21,164 nt of DNA from Thalassiosira profunda (lineage: Eukaryota; Bacillariophyta; Thalassiosirophyceae; Thalassiosirales; Thalassiosiraceae), in contig JALLAP010000388.1 of assembly GCA_036939355.1 (NCBI GenBank), positions 1-21,164 on the forward strand. Direction: 5' to 3'. Below, piece by piece: positions 9,176 to 18,664 of the stretch (position 1 is the stretch's first letter; each line of letters begins with the position of its first letter). The notes beneath the pieces are model-generated. The model was not told the origin of the DNA and searched no databases. It saw only the letters and a program-made list of their open reading frames with translations. The position numbers and the translations under genes are program-made.

Positions 9176-11470
9176 TCACTTTTTTCCCGAGATGGAGAGA
9201 GGTGGGCCCATTAGACAACCAACCCACTCGTTTGCAACCACTGGATCCAGTCGATTGCTCCAGATTTCGGTGAGCACAACCTTCTGGCACTCATACCTTT
9301 CTCTCGTCTTGGTCGATACACTCTCAGGTTCAAACACACTACCCATCATCAGCTGTAGCACTGCCCTGCCTCCCGTTGCCTCGATCAACTCGTCCAGCTC
9401 TCCATCGGAAATGTCAAGCCCGGGGCTCAAAGCAAGATGGAGTAGCTGAGGGGCAGAATCCAGCAAACCCTGTATGTCGTTGCAGTTCAATTTGTGTGAT
9501 GTGGTGTAGAATGCTCGGAGATTGGGACACCCTTCGAAAACCTTGCGGATTCCCTTCACTGAAAGTTGATTGTGGGTGCGCAGATCAAGCTCCTGTAGGC
9601 CAGGGCATTTCCGCGCAATCAACCCGCAGGTGTTGTCCGTGAATTCATGGCTGTCGTGAGTATCCCGCTTCAAATAGAGGACGCGGAGATCAGGCAAGTC
9701 CTGAAGCATTATCTTCAAATCAGCGTCCATCAGCACGCATCCAGCCAAATCAAGCTTCACCAGATGCTTGCAAGAGCTGACAGCTTGTGCAACTGACCGG
9801 CGGCATTTTCCTTTGGACCAAGAAATGTCCAAAAATGGGAGACAAAGCGCCATCAGAGTATCCTTTTGCTGGCGAACAATGTCGCAGATGTGATGAGCAT
9901 CGTTGAACATCATGTAACTCAGCCGCAGCTGCTTCAGACCGTGCAGTTCCTTCCACACAGCGTGGCCATTTCGAGTTATGCCAGCCACATGGGTGTCGGC
10001 ATTTGGTAGACAGAAGACTGAGTCGAGCGCTCCCTTCTTCGTCTTGAACAACGATATAAGCCTCTTCGCAGAAAGAGTGACTGCGCCATCTTCTGTCATT
10101 TCTGCGAGATCGATCCCCAAGAACTTCAGACTGTCCATGTATTTTGTCGCATAGCGCAAGCCGGCGTCCAAATCCACCATTGTTTCCGTGTCGTACACAA
10201 GCTCGAGCTCATCTGAGTCCCTCGATGGCAGCTGTGAAATGATGCTGCAGATTCGTCGATGCGACCGACTCGCGGCCTTTTGGCAGGCAGGTGAGCAGTA
10301 GAGAGCCAAATTGCAACCCGAGCACGCCCGCAACTTGTAACGGTAGTCGTCGACGCCGCAGTGCTCACACGTTTGTTTGGCAGTCTCAAGCCTTCGCTGC
10401 TGCGATCGCTGTGACCGCGGTGTGCGCTCAGGATTGAAGGTACGAGTCTCAGGAGTCTCTTTCGCACGGTGGTTGCCTGTGTTCGGGGCCAAAATGCTGC
10501 CAGCATTGGAGTGGAAGGGCGCCAAGGACATTCCTCTGGCATTATCAGAGGGAGACGAGCGAATCATCGTGTTCGATGTGGGCATCCCCTCCTTGAACTC
10601 GCCCTCGATGATTTCACCCGTTGGCATTTTCATGGTCCCCTTCCCGTGCTGTTTTCCTCTCGCCCACTCGCCCTCGTAGCTTTCGCCTGTTGGGTACGTC
10701 AGGGTTCCCCATCCGTGCGGAACATCTTCCCTAAACTCTCCCACGTAGACGTCCCCGATTGCCCACTTGTACAGTCCCCTCCCGTGCTGCGCCCCATCTT
10801 TCCAATCGCCCTCGTACACGTCCCCATTTCCCCACCGCGACTTCCCCCATCCACTCTTCTCCCCGCCTTTCCATTCTCCATCGTACATGTCCCCCACAGT
10901 CCCTGTCAACTTTCCCTTCCCGTGATACTTCCCCTCCGCCCACTGTCCTTTGTAGACGACGCCGCCGGCCGTGGTGAAGGTCCCAAAACCGTGCTGCTTG
11001 GCACCTCTCCATTCCCCGTCGCAGACTCGCCATTCCCCGTCGTAGACGTCGCCGTTGGCGAATCTGCAGACGCCTACACCGTCCAGCTTGCCATCCTCGA
11101 GCTCGCCCTCGAAGACGTCGCCATTGGGGCAGCGAATGAACCGCTTGCCTTGCTCGTGGGTGTCATTGGAACTGCCAACTGAGCAGGCCTGCATGGGCTG
11201 CTGCGGCAGCAACTGGCGCTCATTGTCGTCAATGCGCTCCGTCTTTTCTACCGCATTGGTATTCTCTCCCGGCTGATTCGGGGGCAGCACCGGGCCATAC
11301 GTAGCCTCGGCCATCTCCGTCTCTGCTGCGTCTTTCTTCATTGCCAAAGAGATCATGTCGGCAAATAAGGCCTCGCGGAGCGCGTCACCTTTCCGCGCCC
11401 CCTCCGCTTCGCCGGCATCACTGCCCGAGTCGTCGAGGTCCAGCCGGTCCCATTTCGAGTAGTCCACCAT
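9176..11470 (-). CDS. MORN/MYND/LRR protein with Cdc37-like N-terminus (paralogue D)
   Basis: Intact 764-residue frame, the longest of the family and the best reference copy. It begins MVDYSKWDRLDLDDSGSD, close to the start of Cdc37 (MVDYSxWDxIEVSDDED in animals). An acidic, low-complexity stretch follows to about residue 110. About seven MORN repeats span 120-297; the second carries a duplicated heptad (YDGEWRV, CDGEWRG). The linker contains PRSQRSQQRRLE, then a complete MYND finger at 368-408. LRRs occupy about 500-700, and the conserved tail LDPVVANEW lies near the end. The family is unnamed to me. MORN, MYND and LRR modules all suggest a binding scaffold without enzyme activity. The Cdc37-like start hints at a chaperone link, which is inference only. 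It converges on C with a 77-base gap and is divergent with the OTUB1-like gene. Confidence 0.88.
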   Translation of the reverse strand: MVDYSKWDRLDLDDSGSDAGEAEGARKGDALREALFADMISLAMKKDAAETEMAEATYGPVLPPNQPGENTNAVEKTERIDDNERQLLPQQPMQACSVGSSNDTHEQGKRFIRCPNGDVFEGELEDGKLDGVGVCRFANGDVYDGEWRVCDGEWRGAKQHGFGTFTTAGGVVYKGQWAEGKYHGKGKLTGTVGDMYDGEWKGGEKSGWGKSRWGNGDVYEGDWKDGAQHGRGLYKWAIGDVYVGEFREDVPHGWGTLTYPTGESYEGEWARGKQHGKGTMKMPTGEIIEGEFKEGMPTSNTMIRSSPSDNARGMSLAPFHSNAGSILAPNTGNHRAKETPETRTFNPERTPRSQRSQQRRLETAKQTCEHCGVDDYRYKLRACSGCNLALYCSPACQKAASRSHRRICSIISQLPSRDSDELELVYDTETMVDLDAGLRYATKYMDSLKFLGIDLAEMTEDGAVTLSAKRLISLFKTKKGALDSVFCLPNADTHVAGITRNGHAVWKELHGLKQLRLSYMMFNDAHHICDIVRQQKDTLMALCLPFLDISWSKGKCRRSVAQAVSSCKHLVKLDLAGCVLMDADLKIMLQDLPDLRVLYLKRDTHDSHEFTDNTCGLIARKCPGLQELDLRTHNQLSVKGIRKVFEGCPNLRAFYTTSHKLNCNDIQGLLDSAPQLLHLALSPGLDISDGELDELIEATGGRAVLQLMMGSVFEPESVSTKTRERYECQKVVLTEIWSNRLDPVVANEWVGCLMGPPLSISGKK
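11006..11047 (-). repeat. 21-bp tandem duplication inside the second MORN repeat of D
   Basis: Two adjacent 21-base units (11047-11027 and 11026-11006 on the minus strand) differ at two positions. They encode VYDGEWR and VCDGEWR, so the start of one MORN repeat is present twice. The frame is kept. It looks like replication slippage and shows a MORN module growing by less than one repeat. Confidence 0.8.
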
Positions 11471-11816
11471 CGTGCGGTTTGGAGAGCGAGCAGATCTCTA
11501 TGCCCACGTGCACCGTTTTGCCTGGAGAGTAAAATCTGCACCAAAACGAAGGGCCTTTGCTTGCAATGAGCTGACGAGTGGATATAACCCCGCCTCTGCC
11601 CGCCCAGCCTGCACCCCCTTGCGCCGCCGATGGAAAGGACGAAGACCCCGACCGCGGACCGCGGAGAGCAGCCCGCTTTGTCCGCGTGACCTGGAGCTTC
11701 GGCGCGTATCTACTGTGCGTAAGTACGTAGGTAGGGGCCCCCCTCGCCCCCGTCCCCCGCCCACGCGTCGACCTCCTCGCCCATCGGCGGCAGGGTGCCC
11801 ACATGGCCAGCAGATC
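11471..11816. promoter_or_regulatory. Divergent intergenic region between paralogue D and the OTUB1-like gene
   Basis: 346 bases with no separate gene. It contains a CCCACGTGC E-box-like site (11501-11509), a TATA-like GGATATAACC (11581-11590) and a TACGTA-type cluster at 11719-11731. A C-rich tract then leads to the OTUB1-like ATG. A frame in phase with the OTUB1-like protein is open back to 11472. It lacks an in-frame ATG before 11817 and its translation is low-complexity, so it is not taken as coding. Confidence 0.5.
11719..11813 (+). other. Possible 5' UTR intron of the OTUB1-like gene
   Basis: GTAAGT at 11719-11724 is a near-ideal donor. A C-rich tract then leads to AG acceptors at 11810 and 11813, three bases before the ATG. 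The length of 92 or 95 bases fits the two well-supported introns in the window (81 and 87). Removal would delete the out-of-frame ATG at 11803. It rests on motif fit only. Confidence 0.3.
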
Positions 11817-12710
11817 ATGGCGGAGAACGAGGACGACGCCCAGCGGCAGCGCCAGCTGACCCAGGCCCAGCTCGAGGCCATCGAGCGCGAGGTCAAGGCT
11901 AACCAAGCGCTCACGTCGCCCCTCCTCCCCATCGAAACTTTGTTGCAACAATACTCGGGCGAGGCTGAAAACGGTGACGCTCCCGACCAGATGGGCTTCC
12001 TTCGGGCGGCCCAATTCCTCTCCAAGAAGTACGCCTCACTGCGCAAGATCCGCGGCGACGGCAACTGCTACTACCGCGCCTTTCTGTACTCCCTCTGCGA
12101 GCAGTTGCTGCGGCAGCTCACAATGGGCGACGACCGCGCAGAGTTCGAGAGGATCAAGGACATCGTGGGAGGATCGCTCAAGTGGGTGTGCAATTACGGA
12201 TACGACGAGCATACCATCGACATGTTCCACGAGGAGCTGGTCGAGCTGTTCGATTTCATCGAGGAGGCGTCCAAGAAGCCGGAGGATGGTGATGGGAGTG
12301 ATGAGAAGTTGTTGTTGGAGAAAGCATTGCAGCAATTGCACACTCGGCTGAACGAGGAAAATGCATGCAGCGATTATTGCACGTGGTTCCTCCGCGTCAT
12401 GTCGGCGGCCCAAATGAAATCCCAACCGGACCATTATCTTCCCTTCGTCATGGCCGAGGATTACATGGACGTCCCCTCCTATTGCTCACGTGAGGTCGAA
12501 CCGATGGGTCGGGAATGCTCGATGGTGGGGGTGTCTGCATTGGCGGAATGTTTGGGGGTACGGGTGGCGATTGAATATGTGGACGGGAGGATGGGGGAGA
12601 ACGAAAAGGTCGTGAACCACGTGTTTGGGGAGGGCGACGGCGGTGACAAGGGAGAGAGGCTGACTGTCACACTCCTGTACCGGCCCGGGCATTACGACAT
12701 CTTGTACTGA
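11817..12710 (+). CDS. OTUB1: OTUB1-like ubiquitin thioesterase (OTU family deubiquitinase)
   Basis: 297 residues from the ATG at 11817 (A at -3, G at +4). The upstream open stretch in the same frame has no ATG and is low-complexity. The core matches otubain: KKYASLRKIRGDGNCYYRAF, with catalytic Asp81 and Cys84, and RPGHYDILY at the C-terminus with His292 and Asp294. In human OTUB1 the equivalents are D88, C91, H265 and D267. The N-terminal helix (residues about 12-30, QLTQAQLEAIEREVKANQ) corresponds to the segment through which OTUB1 contacts ubiquitin. OTUB1 cleaves Lys48-linked chains and can also inhibit E2 enzymes non-catalytically in the cytosol and nucleus. All catalytic residues are present, so activity is likely. 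It is divergent with D and converges on PP4R3 with a 134-base gap. Confidence 0.92.
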   Translation: MAENEDDAQRQRQLTQAQLEAIEREVKANQALTSPLLPIETLLQQYSGEAENGDAPDQMGFLRAAQFLSKKYASLRKIRGDGNCYYRAFLYSLCEQLLRQLTMGDDRAEFERIKDIVGGSLKWVCNYGYDEHTIDMFHEELVELFDFIEEASKKPEDGDGSDEKLLLEKALQQLHTRLNEENACSDYCTWFLRVMSAAQMKSQPDHYLPFVMAEDYMDVPSYCSREVEPMGRECSMVGVSALAECLGVRVAIEYVDGRMGENEKVVNHVFGEGDGGDKGERLTVTLLYRPGHYDILY

Positions 12711-12844
12711 TTGCAATTCGATGAGCAGTGGGGCGCTGCACAGCAAAAGAACAAGCTCACAATGTATCTGATCTACTGGCAACATCTCTCTATGTACATT
12801 TTTACTGATGTGAGCCAATGAAGCGCTAGCAAAAGAGCAACATA

Positions 12845-15800
12845 TCATATGCAATTATGTCGGGTCAAATGAATGTCTTGCAGGAGCAGCCGCCTCGCNG
12901 CCTCGCTACTCCCTCCCTCCTCAGCATGAGTTGTGCCTTCCCTTCCTCCATCCAGGCTGTTCACGTCCTCCATCAACGACGAAACATCGGCCAGCTCCTC
13001 CAGCTTGTTTTCCAGCGGAGCAGGACCCACGAGCCCACCTGAATCATCGTCCTCGTTGAAATAGGACTCTTCCTCGTCCGCCTCGCGAAATTTGCGCTGC
13101 CGGGGACAAAGTGTGGGAAAGAGAAGTCAGAGCGTTGTTCTACCACAAAGAGACTCTCTTCACGAAAGAGAACTCACCTGATCTTCCTGCGCCTTCTTGT
13201 TCAGAATGGAAATCCCCCCATTCATCAGGAGGAGGCCTCCGCGGCCCCCGTTCAAGGCATTGCCATCGCCACTGCTCTCGGCATTGTTCTCCTCGTACGC
13301 CTTCCGCAGCTGTTTGAACGTGTCCACGTGCGGGTTGGCGAATTCCTCCAAAGTGGCATCATTAACATTGTTCGAGGAATCCGTGGCATCGGCGGCGGCA
13401 GCGAAGGACGGCCTCTTCGACAGGTGCTTGTGGACGATGTATTCGATGAGCGATTTGATGTTGTCGGCGCAGACGCAATCGCAGAGGTCCAGAATCGCGG
13501 AGGAAATAAGGTTGCCCCCCACGGACGGAATCGACCGGAACAGGTCGAAGACCGGCGCGAACAAGTTGTACTGGGCGATGTGACGGTGGTAGAACTCGTC
13601 GTTCACCGAGAGCACGGAGCGAAGGAGCCTGTGGTTCATCATTGGAAGGGAGTGGAGGATGAGAAAAGTATCACATGGAATCGAATGGCACCACACCGAA
13701 AGAAAATGCACTCACTTCAAGACGGCCAGCTTGAGGCAGCGGAGGCCGGACACCGACGCGTCCTCCTGCCCCAAAATCGTCAGCGCGGAGCCCAGCAGCC
13801 GCGTCCGCAGCACGAAGAACTTCATGCGGTGCACGTGCGCCCGGACGCAAAAGCCCAGCACCTCCAGGGCGAACGACCCCCGGACGGGGCACGGGGGGAC
13901 CGCCGCGAGGAGCGGCGACGACGACTCGTCGCCGCCCCGAGACCGGAACGCCTCCGCCACTTTTTCGATTTGATCCTCGCCGGACAAAATCGTCCTCGGA
14001 ACGACGATTCCGTACTGGAACGGCGCCGCGAGCCACGGGACGTAGCGGTCGTAGAACAGCGCCAAAAAGGCGGTCGGGTCCGACGCGGACGCGCCGCCGC
14101 TCGACGCCGCCCCCTCGATCAGGCCGTCTCCACCACCTGCGCCGTTGTTGCGGCCGTTGGCCGCATTGATGTCGTTTTCCTCGTCGAGGAATCCGCCCCC
14201 GCCACCACCCAGCGGCGAAAGCGGCCCCGGCCCCTCCCCCGCCACCTCCGTGTCCAACACGATGCGCACGATCTCGGACGCCTGGAGGAGCAGCCCCGCG
14301 TCCGTTTCGGTCCCCAGGGCGACGATGAGGGAGAGGAGGACGTCGTCGGCGGGGCGCGGGAACAACACCTCGCGGCGGTCGTTGGGTTCCGGTCGCGGGG
14401 GAAGGGCGCGGTCGTCGGCGGCGCCGCTTTCGCCGGCCGCGGCGCGGTCGAGGCAGCTCCGGCGGAGCAGGCAGGGCTCGTGCATGGCGATCATGCCCAG
14501 GATGTCGAGGGCCGCGCCGCGCTCTTTGGTATCGGTGGTCGGATCGCACAGGATTCCGCCGAGGAGGGAGAGCAGGTTGGCGCCCGTTGGGGTTGCGCGA
14601 GACGGCGGCGCCTCGGCCGAGGGGGGCGGCCGCTCTTCCGCCGGCGGCGCCATCTCCGCAAAGCTCCGCTGGTGCGGACGGTTCCCCGCGGACGATGCGG
14701 CCTCCCCCTCCTCCCCGACCGTCGCAGCGGCCGGCCCGCCGCCCTCCTCCGCCAACGGCACGTCCAGCGCGACGACGCTCTCTAAAAAGTCGTCCTTCTC
14801 GTGCGGCTGCAGCGCCGTCCGGACCATGTCGAACAGCTCGCGGAGGAACAGCAGGCACCCCCGTCGCCGGAGAAGGCGGGAGGGGAGGGAGGCGTCCTGG
14901 GGCAGGAGGTGCTGCCGCCACTCTATGATGGACGACGCTGCGTGCGGGGCGTCGGGTAGTGCCGGCGCATCCTCCTTGGAATCATAAGGTCCAACGGACG
15001 GCGAGGCTGGCCGCGGTGGGCTTTGATCACTGCCGTCCCCATCTTCCCCCAGTTTCATTTGTCGTATCGCCCGCACTTCCGTCCCCAGCAGGCGCACGAT
15101 CCTCACGAGGTAATTCTCCCCGCTCCCCCCTTCGCCGTTCGACTGTCTCGACGGTGCCACCACTCCCCTGACAATGTCGCTCATCGTGAACTGCCCCAAA
15201 CTCGCAAGCGTGCTCAAACTTCCCTCGTCCATGGTGGGGCGCAGACACACGTCCTTGAGGTAATTGACGCGGAACAGGCGGTGGATGTTGCCGACCAACT
15301 CGGCGTCGTCCATCCAAATGGCGGTGCGAAATCTCGCCGCGCGGGAGAGGAAGGACGCGTAATTTGCCTTTTGGCGGAGGTCCGGATCAAACTCCAGTAT
15401 GGCGCAGATTTCCCCGAAGACGGCCGGGTCGGACGTCGCGCACTCGATTATCTCGGGATCGTTCAATAGCAAGATGGCCTTGACAACGGCCGCCAGTTCC
15501 GCCGACAATTCGTCCGCGTCGGCGCCCGGGGGTTTCTCCCGCGCAAACAATCCCAGCAGCTGGCGCACGTACGAACACTCGTCCCGCGCCAAAAACGCCA
15601 GGAGCTCCTCCCGTTGCGGCTGGAAGGGGGGGGACCACGCGCTTATGAGTTCGGAGATCGCGGGGAGGGCGTCCCACGTCGGTTCCCGGGGGAGCTGGGA
15701 CGCGAGGAGGGCCGAGGGGTCGGCGGCGGCGGGGCGGAATTGGAGGGGGGAGAAGCCGCGCTGCGGGAGTTGCAGTGGAGGGGCGGTCGATTCGTCGTTG

Positions 15801-17254
15801 TTGTTTCCGTCGCCGTCGCCCGCGGCGGAGGGGGGCATGGGTCCCAGGTCGTCGTCGCCCTCGCCGTCGGCCCCGTCCCGCGCCGCGGCCGTGCGTTCCT
15901 TTTCCGACCCGGCCGTCGCGTCCAAATGGGCCGTCTTGGGGGAATCCGGCCGCACCGCGTGGTCGTGCGCGTGCAGCCGGTGCTCCCCCCTCTCTCCCAC
16001 CCCCGCCGCCCCTGCCGCCCCTTCCATTGTTGAGGACGGCGCCTCGCGGGCCGACGGCAGCGGCGGGCGGGGGGGAATCCCCAACGGACCCCCGCCCCCG
16101 CCAGCGCCCACGGCCATGGCCCCAATGGCGGCCCCCGAAGTCGACCCGGCGACCCACCCCAGCTGCCGATCCTCCACGGCGTCGTGGTCGGGCGAATTCG
16201 GCGAGCCCAGCAGCCCGTGGTGGTGGTGGTGGTGGTGGTGCGCGTGTTGCGGCGGGGATCCCTTGGGGGGCGTGCGGGGGGACCGCGGCCGCCCGGAATG
16301 GTGCAAGTGGAGGGAGGGATCGGCGGGGCGGGCGATCGACAGCCCTCCGCCGCCTGTTGGTCCGTCCGTTGAACCCTCGCCCAAGGCAGTGTCGCCCCCG
16401 CTGTGATCGCCCCCGCGATCGTCCCCCACGTCGCCCGCGCCGCGCCGTGCCGCCTCCCTTGCCCGGGACTGCGCCTCCGCGATCCGCTGCCAGATCTCGC
16501 GGCACCCGGCGTTGTCCTGGAAACTGAGGGCCAGGTCCACCCCCTGCGGCGCTTCCTCCTTCCCCTCCTGTCCCGCCTTCCCCTCCTCGTGCTGCCCCTG
16601 CTGCTGCGATTGCTGCCCCTGTTGTTGTTGTTGTTGCTGCTGCGATTGCCGCCCGGCCCCGCCGTGGAGCCGGAACGGCTCGCACCACGTGATGATGTTC
16701 CCCCCCTGGCAGCGGTACGCGTCGTGCAATAGCACGCGGGCGCGGAGGATCACCCGGTTGTTGTTGGCGGTGGGGGTGGTGTTGTTGTTTCCCGCCCCGC
16801 CCTCCCCGTCAGAGTCGCCCCGCTCGGCGCGCACGCACAGCATCGGCTCCCCCACTTCCCGAAACAGCGACGTTTCTGTTGTTTCCCCCTCCTCCCCCTC
16901 CACTCTGTCTGCTGAGCTGTCCGCCCCCGATGTCGATGACGACGACGTTGATGCCGCCGCGTCCCCCGGCGGCCGGTGGAGGTAGAAGCGCACCCGTCCC
17001 GTGCCGCAGTCCTTCCACGTCCCGTCGGGGACGAGGCGGTAGAGCTTGACGCGCCATCCCGGGGGCGGCGTGGACGGCTGCTGCGGGGGCTGGTTGAGGG
17101 GCTGGCTGAGCTGTTGTTGGGGGTGATTGAGTTGTTGGTGCGGCTGCCGGCGCGGTTCGCCGTTCCCGTCGGAAGCCGCCCGAAATCGATGCTGCAATTG
17201 CTGCTGGGCGTGCTGCTGGTTTGAATGCTGGTGCTGCCTCGCCGTCCCCTGTCT

Positions 17255-17306
<52 letters not shown>

Positions 17307-18355
17307 AACCCCGGCTGCGGCGCGCGCTGCGGCACGTGCTGCCCCACAGACTGGCCCAACTGCGGCCCCGCCTCGTCCGACGGGGCGTTGGGGCTGGGCA
17401 GCACGGGAGGGGTCCCCGCCCCCTCTCTCTGGGGCATGGGGCTCATGGCCCGGGCGGGCGGCGCGGCGCGGTGGCGGATGGCGCCCATTCCCTCCTTTGG
17501 GGCCTCCACCCCCTCACCTTCTGCGTCGCCCAATTTTGAGCCACCGTCGTCCGCGGGCTCGCGTCTCACCCCCGCGCCCCCCAACAAATTGTCTCCCCCT
17601 TTATTGTCGTCGGCCATGTCGGCCAATTCCAGCGCGGGCAGCCTCCGCCTCGCCCCCTCCTCGTCGTCCTCCTCCTCGTCAGTATCGCCAAACGACGCCA
17701 TCCCCCCCGCGGGTTTGGGCTTGCGCTTCCGCTTCTTCCCCGGGGCCGCGAGGGTCAGGTGTATTCCCCCTCCCGCCGCCCCGCCGCCGGTTGTTGTCGT
17801 GGGACCGCCCGGCGAGATGTCCGGGGGCGCGCCTCCGGCAACGCCTGGTTGGGCCGTGGGGGCGGGGTGGGCAGGGTGGGCCAAAGGGGGCGGCGTCGGA
17901 GCGCCGCCGCGGGAGACGCCGAGAATGGCCCCCGCGCCGAGGAGGATGCGCTCCATGGCCTGCCCCTCCTTCGACCGCAACGCGGGCTCGTCCGTTGCCA
18001 TGGGTATTGCGGTCTCCGTGGGTTGGCCGCCGGCATTTTCGACTGCCAGTTGACCACTCTCCGCGCCCGCTGTCATTTGTGCACCCTCCCCGATATTTGC
18101 GGGCCCCTCCTCGGGCGACGAGCTCACCGGCCGCGACGCGGTGGGGTGCGGAAGGCGCGGAGGGTGGACCTCCATGGTGGGAGGGGCGGATGGTCTTGGA
18201 GCCTCGGCGGCCGCGACATTTTCCCCGCGATTTATTATTCTTCCCCCGTCAGTCTCTCCGCCAGCCTCCCCGGGTGTGGGAGGAGACGCCTCCTCCAGCG
18301 TCATGTCCGGGAGGTCGGGGGACGAGTGTGCCCCGTCGTCCATGGCGTCGGCCAT
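12845..18355 (-). CDS. PPP4R3: Protein phosphatase 4 regulatory subunit 3 (SMEK/falafel family), three exons, very long
   Basis: Exons 18355-13716, 13628-13178 and 13096-12845 join in phase to 1781 codons including the TGA (1780 residues). The start is the ATG at 18353-18355 (AAAAATGGCC). The EVH1-like domain lies at about 430-645 ([36 protein letters not shown]). The SMEK region begins at about 888 ([30 protein letters not shown]). It ends across the first splice junction with [18 protein letters not shown]. Exon 3 begins [18 protein letters not shown], matching the family's acidic end. PP4R3 targets the PP4 catalytic subunit to substrates in the nucleus and at centromeres; its EVH1 domain binds short FxxP motifs. 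Human PP4R3 is about 830 residues. The excess here is a 430-residue low-complexity leader and a 240-residue insertion between the domains, with poly-Gln and poly-His. An n at 12899 falls in exon 3. Confidence 0.9.
13097..13177 (-). other. PP4R3 intron 2 (81 bp)
   Basis: The donor GTGAGT follows ...GAAGATCAG and the acceptor is CCGGCAG before CGCAAATTT. It is phase 0, joining AQEDQ to [10 protein letters not shown]. The junction restores the conserved PP4R3 sequence leading into YFNEDDD. The upstream frame would otherwise read into the intron and stop after VSSLS. Confidence 0.85.
13629..13715 (-). other. PP4R3 intron 1 (87 bp)
   Basis: The donor GTGAGTGC follows CTTGAA and the acceptor is AACCACAG before GCTCCTTCGC. 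It splits a Lys codon (AA|G) and joins LKLAVLK to [17 protein letters not shown], which aligns without a gap to the PP4R3 family. The tract TTTTCTCATCCTCCACTCCC lies before the acceptor. Confidence 0.88.
16217..16240. repeat. GTG microsatellite encoding poly-His in PP4R3
   Basis: Eight consecutive GTG units on the plus strand read as CAC His codons on the coding strand, inside the low-complexity insertion between the EVH1 and SMEK regions. The uniform codon use suggests recent slippage expansion. Confidence 0.85.
17258..17302. repeat. CTG/CAG microsatellite encoding poly-Gln in PP4R3
   Basis: Fifteen perfect CTG units on the plus strand read as CAG Gln codons on the coding strand, giving a run of about 17 Gln upstream of the EVH1 domain. 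A second, impure Gln-rich patch lies at about 16597-16644. A pure CAG tract is expected to vary in length between alleles. Confidence 0.9.
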
Positions 18356-18472
18356 TTTTGCTTCAACACGACCAGCCTCCTCTGGAGCAGGGCGTCGATC
18401 GCGCTTACTGGCCTTAACCGTGCCTTAACTGGCCCAGCTTTGGCTCCCAAAATTAGACCCCGCTATGATAAC

Positions 18473-18521
18473 GATGGCGCCATATTTGCGACGTCGTCGG
18501 CGCCACGCCTCGTGGCCGTTC
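18473..18521. promoter_or_regulatory. Distal promoter block conserved with the upstream region of A
   Basis: Reverse-complement counterpart of 2425-2472, about 49 bases with only a few differences. It contains the palindrome ATGGCGCCAT and GCGACGTCG. It lies about 304-352 bases upstream of E's ATG, in the same order and orientation relative to the gene as at A. Confidence 0.55.
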
Positions 18522-18631
18522 TACGATGATGAATGCAGGGATCGATGACAGCGGTGGGTGGAACAGGGCGGCGTTTTGGGTGGTGCCGCTAGAGCAGAGG
18601 AGAGAGGAGGGGCGAGCAAGGGGAAGGGAGG

Positions 18632-18664
18632 TCACGTGATTTTTATCAAGACGAAATCACGTGA
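18632..18664. promoter_or_regulatory. Paired TCACGTGA inverted repeat (double E-box/G-box) upstream of E
   Basis: TCACGTGA occurs at 18632-18639 and 18657-18664, with arms extending to an 11-bp perfect stem around an 11-base centre. It is 160 bases upstream of E's ATG. The centre sequence differs from that of the A copy while the arms are kept, which suggests selection on the arms. Confidence 0.65.

Noticed and set aside
11472..11816. N-terminal extension of the OTUB1-like protein upstream of 11817
   Set aside because: No in-frame ATG before 11817; translation is low-complexity and the region is also the promoter and leader of D.
13328..14785. Long plus-strand open frame (485 codons) antisense to PP4R3
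   Set aside because: Product is Arg/Gly/Val-rich low complexity with no domain. The opposite strand encodes conserved PP4R3 sequence, and GC-rich DNA readily gives antisense open frames.
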